Shown here piece by piece: positions 1 to 9,618 of a DNA stretch of 64,000 bases (position 1 is the stretch's first letter; the number at the start of each line of letters is the position of its first letter). The position numbers were made by a program, and so were the translations under genes. The notes beneath the pieces were generated by a model, which saw only the letters and a program-made list of their open reading frames with translations, was not told the DNA's origin and did not search any database. This stretch comes from Nitrosarchaeum sp. (GTDB lineage: Archaea; Thermoproteota; Nitrososphaeria; Nitrososphaerales; Nitrosopumilaceae). The stretch is taken from NCBI RefSeq assembly GCF_025699065.1, contig NZ_JAILWF010000001.1, positions 87,626 through 151,625 on the forward strand, written 5' to 3'.

Positions 1-27
1 TTCTTATTGGCCATGTTTTCTATATTT

Positions 28-399
28 ATGACTCAAAAGGGATTGAAGTTGATTTTGCATAATCCTATATTTTTGAGTATTTTATTTTTTATGGCTCTAT
101 CTGTTGGACTGATTTATGCTGAACCTGTTTTTGATTTTAATTTTGGCAGCTCAGGTACTGGAAATGGTCAATTCAAGGCACCTGAAGATGTGGCACTTGA
201 CGCATCAGGTAACATCTATGTTGCAGATACAAACAACAATAGAATTCAAAAGTTTGATTCATCTGGTACATACTTGTCACAATTTGGCAGCTCAGGTAAC
301 AAAAATGGACAATTTAGATCACCTGAAGATGTGGCACTTGACGCATCAGGTAACATCTATGTTGCAGATACAAACAATCACAGAATTCAAATGATCTAA
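28..399 (+). CDS. Truncated secreted NHL-repeat protein
   Basis: Short extracytoplasmic protein of 123 residues from the ATG at 28. Residues 1-31 form a signal peptide (MTQKG, then a hydrophobic run ending IYA). Two NHL beta-propeller repeats follow, each with a PEDVALDASGNIYVADTNN core, the second ending abruptly at HRIQMI-stop. NHL propellers normally need five or six blades, so this is a fragment or needs a partner. The frame is open to the left window edge, so an upstream start cannot be excluded; 28 is chosen because it gives a clean signal peptide. The repeats are identical at DNA level over 56 bp, which suggests recent blade duplication or loss by recombination. Confidence 0.7.
   Translation: MTQKGLKLILHNPIFLSILFFMALSVGLIYAEPVFDFNFGSSGTGNGQFKAPEDVALDASGNIYVADTNNNRIQKFDSSGTYLSQFGSSGNKNGQFRSPEDVALDASGNIYVADTNNHRIQMI
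181..377 (+). repeat. Direct 56-bp repeat, 141-bp period, inside NHL gene
   Basis: Bases 181-236 and 322-377 are identical by eye (both begin CCTGAAGATGTGGCACTTGA). They are spaced by exactly 141 bp, or 47 codons, so the frame is kept. They encode the NHL blade core. Such repeats can expand or contract by slippage or unequal recombination. Confidence 0.85.
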
Positions 400-506
400 T
401 GTACCCTGAAATCAGAACAAACTACCCGTACATATCGCCATGTGATGTTCAGGGAATAATTGGATTGTATGATGGTAAACAGAAAAGTGAAATTATCTGT
501 CAATAA
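399..506 (+). CDS. Possible 35-aa ORF or gene remnant
   Basis: The ATG at 399 overlaps the NHL gene stop (ATCTAATG) and opens 35 codons beginning MYPEIRTNYPYISPCDVQG. The composition is protein-like, but there is no signal for a stand-alone gene. It may be a remnant of a longer gene whose 5' part was replaced. Its 3' end overlaps the opposing small ORF at 493-582, so at most one of the two is likely to be real. Confidence 0.25.
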   Translation: MYPEIRTNYPYISPCDVQGIIGLYDGKQKSEIICQ

Positions 507-864
507 AAACATGCTTTTGGTAAAATTTACGTGTATCCAACTTTGCGTATGTTTCAATCGACTCACCCAATTGCTTGTTCATTCAAAATAATCAACCGAT
601 GATTCAAAAACAGATGCATTGGATTGAGGCCTAAGTTATTGAAACAAGTGTCTTGTGCCTATCTCTGAGATTATGCATTTTATCGTGTCTTTCGATGTTT
701 TTCAATCGAGTGTGTCATTCATGATTTGCCTCCAAAAAAATACTGATTTTTAAATTGCCTTATTCTAATTCACTAATTGTACTCAATATTGATTATTTTC
801 ATTAAAAATTCTTGAAATAGGCCGGTTCATATAGTAACAAAATTAAACTATATTGATCTTATTT
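400..864. other. Gene-poor stretch with two short ORFs
   Basis: Apart from the two weak ORFs at 399-506 and 493-582, I see no gene here. On the minus strand a GGAGGC precedes an ATG near 739 but the frame stops after a few codons, consistent with decay. The right end (about 825-864) is the AT-rich promoter region of the TFB gene. Confidence 0.5.
493..582 (-). CDS. Possible 29-aa ORF or remnant
   Basis: Reverse-strand ATG at 582 opens 29 codons (MNKQLGESIETYAKLDTRK then FYQKHVFIDR). The sequence is hydrophilic and protein-like and could be the preserved C-terminus of a decayed gene. Upstream on the same strand, at 640-745, short ORFs are broken by several stops even though a GGAGG sits before one ATG. 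I do not recognise the family. Confidence 0.3.
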   Translation of the reverse strand: MNKQLGESIETYAKLDTRKFYQKHVFIDR

Positions 865-1782
865 TTGGTTCAACAAATTATCAATACTGACACCACATGT
901 GGTCGTTGTGGAAAAAAGGGAATGCTGACAGACAATGTAACTGGAGAAAGATTTTGCGGAAAATGTGGATATGTAATTACCGAAGTACTGTCAGATTCTG
1001 GTCCTGAATGGAGATCATTTTCAAAAGAAGGTGGAGCAGATCCTACTAGAACTGGCGCACCTACATCACTTACTATTCATGACAGGGGACTTGCAACAAT
1101 TATCAATCCAATAAACAGAGACTCTTCTGGAAAACCGTTATCATCATCGATGAAGAGCACCATTGAACGTTTACGTACATGGGATAGTCGAAGTAAGGTT
1201 CACGAATCTGCTGACAGAAATCTCAGACAAGCATTAAGTGAACTATCTAGATTAAAGGACAAACTCTCACTTTCTGATGCTGTAATTGAAAAAGCTGCTT
1301 ACATTTACAGAAAAGCATTAGAGAAAGGATTGGTGAGGGGACGTTCGATCTCAGCCCTGATTGCTTCTGCACTTTATGCAGCATGCAGGGATACAGAAAC
1401 TCCTAGAACTCTAAAAGATGTTTCTGATGCAGGAAATATCAAGAAAAAAGACATTGCAAGATGCTATCGATTGTTACATCGTGAGCTAGATCTAAAGATG
1501 CCAGTAGTTGACCCAATCCAATGTGTTGCAAGAATTGCAAGCAAGCTTGGAATTTCAGAAAAGACAAAACGTTTTGCTGTCAAAGTTCTAAAAACAGCAC
1601 AAGAGCATGAAGAATCTGCAGGAAAAGATCCGATGGGGCTTGCTGCAGCTGCACTATACCTATCATGCGTAAATAACTGTGAAAATATGACTCAACGCGA
1701 TATTGCCGAAGCTGCAAGTGTAACTGAGGTAACAATAAGAAATAGATACAAGGGTTTAAGATTAGACCAAACTGATCTATGA
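865..1782 (+). CDS. tfb: Transcription initiation factor TFB (TFIIB)
   Basis: Archaeal TFIIB homologue that binds TBP-TATA and recruits RNA polymerase. With the TTG at 865 it has 305 residues, typical for TFB. An N-terminal zinc ribbon (Cys12, Cys15, Cys31, Cys34) is followed by the B-finger/linker (GPEWRSF) and two cyclin-like repeats at roughly 105-200 and 205-300; the second ends in a helix-turn-helix (TQRDIAEAASVTEVTIRNRY). A start at 853 would add four residues before the conserved N-terminus. Lack of an SD sequence fits leaderless translation. It lies 15 bases upstream of the TBP gene, so both general factors are probably co-transcribed. Thaumarchaea usually carry several TFBs; which paralogue this is cannot be told here. 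Confidence 0.95.
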   Translation: MVQQIINTDTTCGRCGKKGMLTDNVTGERFCGKCGYVITEVLSDSGPEWRSFSKEGGADPTRTGAPTSLTIHDRGLATIINPINRDSSGKPLSSSMKSTIERLRTWDSRSKVHESADRNLRQALSELSRLKDKLSLSDAVIEKAAYIYRKALEKGLVRGRSISALIASALYAACRDTETPRTLKDVSDAGNIKKKDIARCYRLLHRELDLKMPVVDPIQCVARIASKLGISEKTKRFAVKVLKTAQEHEESAGKDPMGLAAAALYLSCVNNCENMTQRDIAEAASVTEVTIRNRYKGLRLDQTDL

Positions 1783-1797
1783 TATAGAGTAGAAAAT

Positions 1798-2358
1798 ATG
1801 ACAGAAACAAAACCAGTAATAGCAATAGTTAATGTCGTAGCCTCTGCAACAATTGACCAAAAACTAGACCTTGTAGATATTACAAAAAAATTTCCAGACG
1901 TGGAATATCATCCAGAACAATTTCCAGGAGCCGTCTTTAGACTCAAAAACCCAAAAACAGCAACACTTCTCTTTAGTTCTGGCAAGATGGTCTGTACTGG
2001 TGCAAAGTCACAAGAGTTGGCCGAAGATGCAGTGTCCAAAGTCGTTGAAATATTGAGAAAGGGTAAAATCAAAATTAAAAATGATGCTACAGTTACAATA
2101 CAAAATATTGTTTCATCAATTAATCTTGGGGGAAGAGTAAATCTGGAACAAGCTGCAAGAACATTACCTAGAAGCATGTATGAACCAGAACAATTTCCAG
2201 GATTGATTCATAGAATGCTTGATCCAAAAACTGTGATTCTGATTTTTGCTTCAGGTAAATTAGTCTGCGTCGGTGCTAAACTTGAAAAAGACATACACCG
2301 TTCTGTCAACCAAATTCACAGCATGCTTGAAGAGAAAAATTTAATGGTTTATTCATAA
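1798..2358 (+). CDS. tbp: TATA-box binding protein TBP
   Basis: 186-residue saddle protein that nucleates transcription at archaeal promoters. It shows the two imperfect TBP repeats, about residues 8-95 and 98-184. Each contains the YxPEQFPG, FSSGK/FASGK and vCtGAK signatures (first repeat EYHPEQFPGAVFRL, FSSGKMVCTGAK; second MYEPEQFPGLIHRM, FASGKLVCVGAK). Length and symmetry are typical. It sits directly after tfb and directly before bioD (bioD start abuts this stop), so the three read as one unit. Confidence 0.97.
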   Translation: MTETKPVIAIVNVVASATIDQKLDLVDITKKFPDVEYHPEQFPGAVFRLKNPKTATLLFSSGKMVCTGAKSQELAEDAVSKVVEILRKGKIKIKNDATVTIQNIVSSINLGGRVNLEQAARTLPRSMYEPEQFPGLIHRMLDPKTVILIFASGKLVCVGAKLEKDIHRSVNQIHSMLEEKNLMVYS

Positions 2359-3060
<702 letters not shown>

Positions 3061-3063
3061 ATT

Positions 3064-3609
3064 TCAGATGCGTAGTATTTTGAATTTGTTTTGTCCTTGA
3101 ACATTTGCAAACTGTCCAATGTCTACAATTATTTTTAAAAATGATGGGTTCTTCTTTTCAATTATGTATGTGTTATTTTGAGAATCTATTTTCTTTGAAA
3201 GCACCAACCAAATATTTTTGTTGTTTGGTTGTATTTTTCTTAGACTGTCAAGTTTTTGCTTGATTTCGTTGATATCCATTGTTTTTGGTATGTAAATTAT
3301 TAGAGCTTTACCTGGATCATTTTCTAGCGTTTTTAAATTTGGTATTACGATGTCTATCTTGACACCTTTGTGTTCTATCTTTCTTTGACTTGGAATCAAT
3401 GCGTTTGTCAATAGATAATGCAGTAGTCCTGTCGCAAATATCGCTATGCTCTCTTCTTTTTCTCCCATCAAAATTACTCTGTCAAAACAATTTTCTAAAA
3501 CATCATTGATCAATTCAGGAAATTTTGATTGTGATGCTAACTCTTGAATTTTTTTAGATTCTAAATATTCAAACAGATACTCTTTGATTGGATTTGACTC
3601 TTCGGACAT
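3064..3609 (-). CDS. Conserved-looking hypothetical protein downstream of HMG-CoA synthase
   Basis: Soluble protein of 181 residues from the ATG at 3609; an upstream in-frame start at 3669 would overlap HMG-CoA synthase by 56 bases. The ATG at 3609 leaves only a 4-base gap after the HMG-CoA synthase stop, so it is preferred and suggests an operon. The sequence alternates helices and strands (GVKIDIVIPNLKTL, KALIIYIPKTM, NIWLVLSKK) with no metal-binding motif, signal peptide or membrane segment. The strand/helix pattern resembles a small nuclease- or Rossmann-like fold, but no catalytic motif is visible. Function unknown; linkage to the mevalonate pathway is only positional. Confidence 0.7.
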   Translation of the reverse strand: MSEESNPIKEYLFEYLESKKIQELASQSKFPELINDVLENCFDRVILMGEKEESIAIFATGLLHYLLTNALIPSQRKIEHKGVKIDIVIPNLKTLENDPGKALIIYIPKTMDINEIKQKLDSLRKIQPNNKNIWLVLSKKIDSQNNTYIIEKKNPSFLKIIVDIGQFANVQGQNKFKILRI

Positions 3610-3613
3610 TTGT

Positions 3614-5008
3614 TTATTCGTTGAATATGTATCGTCTTTCGCCCCTTGATTCTGTCGTGGTGTTGACATCTACTAAGATGAACTCTCTTTTTGTACGAAG
3701 TATTGACTCTTCTGGGGAAAGCTTGTTTTCATGTAGTGTCTCATACTCATCTAATGTGAGTCTTCGCCTTGGTGCAAGCTCTGCTTCCAAGTTCATGTTT
3801 TTAACAATTTCTTCGTATTGTGGTTGAACTGTGCCGCTAAACACCATGGCACTACTTCCACTACCATATGACCCAAATCCGAAACGTTTTCCATTCAAAT
3901 CAATTCCCTTTTGATATTCAAATTCAAGACAACTTCTAAATCCCAAATACAATGATGCAGTATAGAGATTTCCAATCATCTTTGATGCCACCAATGAGCT
4001 TGCCAATTTTGCTTCATAGATTTCTTGAAACTCTCGTGTTTTTGTAAATGCTTTTGTAAACTCGTGATCTTTTGCCATGAACTCTTCATCTCCTAATACT
4101 GATTCAATTGTTCCACGTGGATCTTTTGGAATTGGCTCTTGTATCCCTATCTCTTGGATTATTTTTTTCCATCTTGGAAGTTGGCGCCATTCATGTCTTA
4201 CCAAATATGCAAGAGCTTTTTTGCCCATGTTGCTGTATGGCAAGTGCATGTTAAGATAATCCATATGATCTAAAATTGTCTCTCCTGGTTCTAACTTCAT
4301 AAGTCCTGATGATATTGCTTTTTTCTTGTAAGTTTCAAGTGCCTTTCTTACCTGAATCATGTACAGAAGATTGGAATATTGACCATGTACTATTGGTGTC
4401 TCTTTTCCAAATGGTCTGTAAAAATCGTATTCATCTTTAATTGATGTGGCTGTTACTTTAGGATCAAATGACAATAATCTTGGTTCGTCATTGAGTAGCA
4501 TCACAACTGCTCCAGCTCCTTGTGTCATTTCACCACTAGAACCCATATCGTATTTTGCAATGTCTGAAACAACTACCAGTGCATGCTTTCCTTCTGCTTC
4601 TCCTGCTCTAATCCAATTTGTATTATCATAAAGTGCATACGACCCGCTTACACAAGCAAATTTTGTTTCTACTCCGCCACAATGCTCAAACGCTCCTTGA
4701 CCATAAACCTGCTCTAACATGCCAATGACATAAGAGTTCATTGCTTTTGATTCGTCAAATGAAGATTCCGTGGACACATACAGTCTTCCAATATCTTCTG
4801 GCGAAAGCTTGTTTTTTTGCATAATTTGTAAGCATGCATTTGCTGCAAGACATGCAGGGTCTTGGTTTGTATCAACTATTGCCATTTGAGATACTCCCAA
4901 TCCTTTCTGGAGTTTTTCAGGGTCTAGACCTCTGGCTTTTGCAAAATCTGCTGCATCTATGTATAGCCGTGGTATGTAAATTGCAATATCGTCTATTCCA
5001 GCTGCCAT
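3614..5008 (-). CDS. Hydroxymethylglutaryl-CoA synthase
   Basis: Condenses acetyl-CoA with acetoacetyl-CoA to HMG-CoA, the entry into the mevalonate route for archaeal isoprenoid lipids. 464 residues of thiolase fold. The catalytic triad is visible: Glu81 in STESSFDESKA, nucleophile Cys119 in KFACVSGSYALYD, and His255 in LNMHLPYSNMGKKAL. The start at 5008 is supported by an unusual strong SD (GAAGGAGG, 8 bases upstream) and a TATA box further up. A hypothetical gene follows 4 bases downstream. The thiolase and DUF35 genes that many archaea place beside this enzyme are instead at 20.8-22.2 kb. Confidence 0.95.
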   Translation of the reverse strand: MAAGIDDIAIYIPRLYIDAADFAKARGLDPEKLQKGLGVSQMAIVDTNQDPACLAANACLQIMQKNKLSPEDIGRLYVSTESSFDESKAMNSYVIGMLEQVYGQGAFEHCGGVETKFACVSGSYALYDNTNWIRAGEAEGKHALVVVSDIAKYDMGSSGEMTQGAGAVVMLLNDEPRLLSFDPKVTATSIKDEYDFYRPFGKETPIVHGQYSNLLYMIQVRKALETYKKKAISSGLMKLEPGETILDHMDYLNMHLPYSNMGKKALAYLVRHEWRQLPRWKKIIQEIGIQEPIPKDPRGTIESVLGDEEFMAKDHEFTKAFTKTREFQEIYEAKLASSLVASKMIGNLYTASLYLGFRSCLEFEYQKGIDLNGKRFGFGSYGSGSSAMVFSGTVQPQYEEIVKNMNLEAELAPRRRLTLDEYETLHENKLSPEESILRTKREFILVDVNTTTESRGERRYIFNE

Positions 5009-5100
5009 GTAGCTTGCCTCCTTCTGTACTCATATAAGGATATTGAGCTAATTCTATCTTACTAATTAGGGAATTTTTACAAATTTTTATATACTTTTTA
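5009..5100 (-). promoter_or_regulatory. Promoter and SD of HMG-CoA synthase
   Basis: On the minus strand a TATA element (TATATAAAAA, 5084-5093) lies about 75 bases before the ATG at 5008. With the usual 25-base spacing this predicts a 5' leader of about 50 bases. A near-consensus Shine-Dalgarno GAAGGAGG (5017-5024) is 8 bases from the ATG. Most genes here look leaderless, so this leadered, SD-driven start stands out. Confidence 0.6.
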
Positions 5101-5120
5101 CAAATTGATCGATGATTTTT

Positions 5121-5825
5121 CTATTTTTCCAACTCTGAATTGAAAATTCTCTCAAAAACATCATATGGTTGAGCTCCACCAATCTTTGTCACCTTGTTGT
5201 CTGGTCCAATGACAAAAAATGCAGGAGTTCCAGTTAATCCCAGGTCTTTAGCGTCCTGATTACTATTTGCAATAATTTCAGTATGTTTTGACTCTATCAT
5301 GCATTTGGAGAACATATCAATATCTAATCCAACATCTCTTGCAAACCCAAGCAGGTTTTCAGATGATGCCCATCCATTATTCTCGCCATTCCAATTGTTG
5401 TATAATGTATCATGATACTCCCAATACATCTCTTGTTCATCAGCGCAATGAGCTGCATGAGCTGCAGAGACTGAATCTGGACCAATTATTGTATAATCTT
5501 TGAAGATTACTTTGACTTTTCCTGTTTCGACATAGTTTTTGAATAGTTTGGGCTCCGTCTTATGGAAAAACTGGTTACAGTAAAAACACTGATAATCGCC
5601 AAATTCTATCAATGTTACTGGGGCGTTGGGATTGCCTAGAACTGGTGAACCGTTCTCAAAAAATGTTGCACTTGTAATCTGTGCAGGTCCTGATTCTTCG
5701 ATTACAGGGGTGGGCGCGATTTCTAACTCTGATTCATTATTTGACAAGTTAAATGCTAAAAACATTGCAATTATTACCATTGATGCAATTCCGGCCCCTA
5801 TTGCCAAAGATGGGACATGAATCAT
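5121..5825 (-). CDS. Membrane-anchored DsbA-like thiol oxidoreductase
   Basis: Thioredoxin-fold protein, 234 residues, probably acting on the outer face of the membrane. An N-terminal hydrophobic segment (about residues 8-26, IGAGIASMVIIAMFLAF) serves as anchor. A linker leads to the thioredoxin-type domain with redox motif C80-F-Y-C83 and the cis-proline loop T200-P201 (LTGTPAFFVIG). An inserted helical domain carries extra cysteines 127 and 175. These are hallmarks of the DsbA/DSBA-like family used for disulfide formation or isomerisation. The separation from HMG-CoA synthase and its own upstream AT-rich region suggest independent transcription. Confidence 0.9.
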   Translation of the reverse strand: MIHVPSLAIGAGIASMVIIAMFLAFNLSNNESELEIAPTPVIEESGPAQITSATFFENGSPVLGNPNAPVTLIEFGDYQCFYCNQFFHKTEPKLFKNYVETGKVKVIFKDYTIIGPDSVSAAHAAHCADEQEMYWEYHDTLYNNWNGENNGWASSENLLGFARDVGLDIDMFSKCMIESKHTEIIANSNQDAKDLGLTGTPAFFVIGPDNKVTKIGGAQPYDVFERIFNSELEK

Positions 5826-5974
5826 GAAAAATTGTCGATTTTTACGACATTTAGTCTTTTGTACACCTGATTTAAAACCACATCTTGATAAATATTTTTG
5901 AACAATTATTTCAACATGTTAAATGAATTATTAATAACATAGATGATTATTCAAATAATTAATCAGGGTAATTC

Positions 5975-6931
5975 ATGAGTTCTAAAAACGATGTTTTGAT
6001 TATTGAAGATAGTCCGGCAATAGGAATGTTATTGAAAAATTATCTTGAAAAATTAGGATATACTCAAATTCACATTTGTTCAAATGGTGCAAGTGGCATC
6101 ACGACATTCAAAGATCTTATATCAAATAAGAAAGATCCAATTGTTTTGCTTGATTATATGCTTCCAGATACTGATGCACGTTCAGTTTTAACTCAGATGT
6201 TTGAAGTAAAGCCAGACATCCGAGTTTTATTGGCAACAGCAACTGAGGAAGATGACGAAGGGGTCAAAGATTTGATCCGATTAGGTGCATACCAGTATTT
6301 ACAAAAACCAATCCGTTTTGAACACATAAAATCTGCTTTTGAAACTATTGAAGAAGAGGATAATTTTTTCAAAAAAGAATCGTCTCAAGTCGATATTATA
6401 TCAAAACAAATTGAAGATCTTGAAAGTAAAATCCGCTATCGTGTTGACATGACACTTCAATCAACTTCTACCTTTAGTCTTAGTTTTTTACAAAATTTAT
6501 TTAATGATTCAAATGAATACATTTCTACATATCTAAAAGAACTAGAGCAACAAGGAAAGATTACTCGTCTATCTGATAAAAAAGAAATTGCATGTAATAG
6601 ATGCGATTCTACATCGATTACTCAGATTTTTTACTGTCCTTCTTGTAAGAGTTCAAAATTTAGATCAGGTAAACTCATTGAACATTATGAATGTGGAAAT
6701 ATTTCAGAAGACAATACTTATGTAAATGATCTATGTCCTAGCTGTAAAAAATTGATCAAGGCACTTGGTGTAGATTATCGTGTGATGAAAAATCACTACA
6801 TATGCAATGACTGTTCAAATTTTTTTCCTCAATTATCAACTGATTATGTTTGTTTAAAATGCCAAAATAAATTCAGTCTAGATGAATGTAAATGGAAGAC
6901 TAGTCCATTTTATAAAACAAATTCCACGTAA
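5975..6931 (+). CDS. Response regulator with Cys-rich (TackOD1-like) output domain
   Basis: Two-component receiver fused to a zinc-ribbon output. 318 residues. Residues 5-120 are a CheY-like receiver: acidic pair E11-D12, phospho-acceptor Asp60 (VLLDYMLPD), conserved Lys111 in the LQKPIRF loop. A helical linker (125-165) and a small winged-helix-like segment (165-200) follow. The C-terminus carries six CxxC-type pairs (CNRCDS, CPSCKS, CPSCKK, CNDCSN, CLKCQN and others), resembling the thaumarchaeal output domain TackOD1 known from archaeal receiver proteins. The target (DNA, RNA or protein) is not evident. It is divergent from the DsbA gene and convergent with the deacetylase-like gene. Confidence 0.85.
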   Translation: MSSKNDVLIIEDSPAIGMLLKNYLEKLGYTQIHICSNGASGITTFKDLISNKKDPIVLLDYMLPDTDARSVLTQMFEVKPDIRVLLATATEEDDEGVKDLIRLGAYQYLQKPIRFEHIKSAFETIEEEDNFFKKESSQVDIISKQIEDLESKIRYRVDMTLQSTSTFSLSFLQNLFNDSNEYISTYLKELEQQGKITRLSDKKEIACNRCDSTSITQIFYCPSCKSSKFRSGKLIEHYECGNISEDNTYVNDLCPSCKKLIKALGVDYRVMKNHYICNDCSNFFPQLSTDYVCLKCQNKFSLDECKWKTSPFYKTNST

Positions 6932-6962
6932 TTTGTAATTAGCATTATGACATGTGTCTAAA

Positions 6963-9491
6963 TTATAGAGGAATAATTATTGTTCTGGATATGAGATTGT
7001 TTATTGCATTTTCTAATTCTACATCTGTGATTTTTCCTTGTTCGTACCAGACGTAGACATGTTTAATCCATGCGGGATATTTTTCAAATAAAGATTCTTG
7101 AGGAATGTCTGTTAATGATATCATTTTGATGTTGTTTTTCTTTAAAGCGTTGATTAGTTCTTCGAGCAGTTTCATTTTGTCTTCGTTTATTTGATTTTTA
7201 AACTCACCATCACGTATTGCAAAGTCAGATGGTTGTGTGCTGATCAACGCATATCCGTATTTTTTTTGCTGATCTTTTATTTTAGTCAGCATTTTTTCAA
7301 CTATAGTTCCTTGAAGAAATGGATCATCATCTAAAAGATTTGGCAAGTATGATGTTTCAGGAATGTGGCGTGGATAAGATTTGACATTTAGCGTATCAGT
7401 TGTAGTCATTGCACTAACATATGCTATGTTGTTTTGTTTTGATGCGTTTATCGTGTTATTGTTGAATTTGCCAAATGGAGCTGAAAATATCTCTGATTGT
7501 ATCCCTAACTTTTTAGATATCTGATTATTTGTTTGTTCAATGCTGGATGATTGTTCTTCTGTTTCATACAATGAATGGTCTACCAACTCCCAACCCCTAA
7601 CCGCTACATCTATTTTCTTGTCTTGAATTTGTTGTTTTAAAAAATCAACAGTCTTAGGATCACTTCCAAAAAATTTACCAATAATACTTGTTGTTACTGG
7701 AACATTATTTTCTGAAAATGTGTTTATCAAATTATTTTGGACATCATTTAACCAGAAATCTTGTACGTTGTCAATTTTAAATGCAACACAGTTACAATTT
7801 ACATTCTCATTTGTATTTGTCTGGTTTTTTATAATCTTCTCAAAAATTACCGAATTATATTCATCTATTTTTCCTACAGGTAGTAACAAATATCCTTTAG
7901 ATTTCAGCGTTGAAATAACTGCTTTTAATTCTTCAAATTTGGTTTGATTTGCTTCATTTATGTATGCCCCACCGTCATAATTTGAAAACTCATAGGGATG
8001 CATCATTACTACAGCATAACCATAATCAAAAAGACTGTCATCTATCAATTCCAATATTTTTTCCTTTGAATTATGATTCCAATATGATGCGATAGGGTCT
8101 AATTTTGCAGTTGATACTGCTGTGTTAAAGTGATAAAAATCAGATTTGACAAATTTTGATGGAACGTCTGTTTGAATTGATGCACTAAGATTATCATAAT
8201 CGTATTTTTTCAAATACGTTATTGTCTCATCCTCAAAAATGTTTTCTGGTGGAATAAACGTGTGTGGTTTTACTTGGAATAGTTCTTGAATTTTGGTGTC
8301 TGTATTTTTAATTAGCTCTTCTTGTGATTCAGAAGATAAACTAGTCATTACCCTATTGTTCCAACTGTGATTTGCAATCTCAAATCTTGGGTTTGCTTGC
8401 AATTGCTCCTTGATTGCATTAACTATCCTAGGATCATTGCCTGTTACCCCGCCAATTACTCCAATAGTGAGTCCTGCTTCTTCTTCTTCAAACAATTTCA
8501 TCATTTGAATTTGTGAATTGCTCAAAAAATAATCTTGTACGTCATCGAATCTAAATGCAACACAGTTGCAATATGACCCTTCAAAGTTCAGCTGAGGATC
8601 GTTTGTAAATATCTTTATTGGTGCATGACTTCCAGACAGAGTCACTTTTTTTGACGCTATAATCTCGCCAGTGTTTTTTGAAACAACATGAAATGCGTAT
8701 GTCCCTACAGGAATGTTAGATAATACCGCATCTCCTTTGTATGATACTGGAGACTCTATTACTTTTGATTTCTTTTTGTCATTTACTTGGATTGTAAGTG
8801 ATCCATCAGATTCTGAGACTTTGGTCTTTTCATCTTTATACACTTCTACTGTTATTGCTGAATTGATTATCTTTGGCCACTTTGTTACTATTTTGATGTC
8901 TTTGGAAAGTGATGACTGTATTTGTAACGGGGAATATGTGTATTTTAATTGAGGATCTATTACTACTTCTACGGTATAATAATCATTATTGATAGTCTGT
9001 GGAAGCCAAAAACGGACAGTATCCCCATTAAAGTCTGTTTGATCAAATCCTACTATCTTTCCACTCATTGTTTTAAAAAATATGCTGGCATCAGATATTG
9101 GAGTCTGCCCATCTTGGTAAAAAACTCCTAATTTTATCCCTCCAGGTAATTTTACATTCATCTCAAAATTGTTGGCTGTCTTTTTTAGATCATAATAATC
9201 TACACTCTGGAAATGATCATTGTAATACAGTTCAATTTTGTATTTGTGGTTTAATGGTAGATTTGTTATTTGTACTGGATTACTTTGTACTTGAATTTCG
9301 GTTATTGGATTTTTATCAAAATCTTTGTAGATTTTTAATGATGTTGATTCGATGCTTGCCTTGTTTCCATTATCGTATTTTAATAAAAGATCAATGTTTC
9401 CAGTGATTTCTGCAAATGTTTGTTCAATAGATATTGAAAATGATGCCAAAAATATTGTCAACAATATTAAAATTTTTAGATTGATTTGCAT
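6963..9491 (-). CDS. Secreted twin-NodB polysaccharide deacetylase-like protein
   Basis: Large exported protein, 842 residues. Signal peptide 1-28, then beta-rich Ig/carboxypeptidase-regulatory-like modules to about 300. Two NodB-type deacetylase domains follow (about 305-545 and 565-800), each opening with a CNCVAF[RK][FI]D[DN]VQD motif, so they arose by duplication. Domain 1 keeps Asp316-Asp317, His375 (ANHSWNN) and His498 (MMHPYEF), but the second His of the usual HxxxH metal motif is Asn. Domain 2 has DN instead of DD and has lost the motif histidines, so it is probably non-catalytic. The C-terminal 40 residues (PAWIKHVYVWYEQGKIT) form a tail shared with the gene at 11732. Next upstream is a GT2 synthase, suggesting joint work on a surface glycan. 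Confidence 0.8.
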   Translation of the reverse strand: MQINLKILILLTIFLASFSISIEQTFAEITGNIDLLLKYDNGNKASIESTSLKIYKDFDKNPITEIQVQSNPVQITNLPLNHKYKIELYYNDHFQSVDYYDLKKTANNFEMNVKLPGGIKLGVFYQDGQTPISDASIFFKTMSGKIVGFDQTDFNGDTVRFWLPQTINNDYYTVEVVIDPQLKYTYSPLQIQSSLSKDIKIVTKWPKIINSAITVEVYKDEKTKVSESDGSLTIQVNDKKKSKVIESPVSYKGDAVLSNIPVGTYAFHVVSKNTGEIIASKKVTLSGSHAPIKIFTNDPQLNFEGSYCNCVAFRFDDVQDYFLSNSQIQMMKLFEEEEAGLTIGVIGGVTGNDPRIVNAIKEQLQANPRFEIANHSWNNRVMTSLSSESQEELIKNTDTKIQELFQVKPHTFIPPENIFEDETITYLKKYDYDNLSASIQTDVPSKFVKSDFYHFNTAVSTAKLDPIASYWNHNSKEKILELIDDSLFDYGYAVVMMHPYEFSNYDGGAYINEANQTKFEELKAVISTLKSKGYLLLPVGKIDEYNSVIFEKIIKNQTNTNENVNCNCVAFKIDNVQDFWLNDVQNNLINTFSENNVPVTTSIIGKFFGSDPKTVDFLKQQIQDKKIDVAVRGWELVDHSLYETEEQSSSIEQTNNQISKKLGIQSEIFSAPFGKFNNNTINASKQNNIAYVSAMTTTDTLNVKSYPRHIPETSYLPNLLDDDPFLQGTIVEKMLTKIKDQQKKYGYALISTQPSDFAIRDGEFKNQINEDKMKLLEELINALKKNNIKMISLTDIPQESLFEKYPAWIKHVYVWYEQGKITDVELENAINNLISRTIIIPL

Positions 9492-9618
9492 GGATATTGA
9501 TTATTTGTTTAATGTTTTGTATTAATATAGTTGTAAATTAATTTCACCATACATTAGATATAATTTCAATAAATCTAGATGATATTATTATTTTGGTTTG
9601 AAAATACGCGGTATTTTT

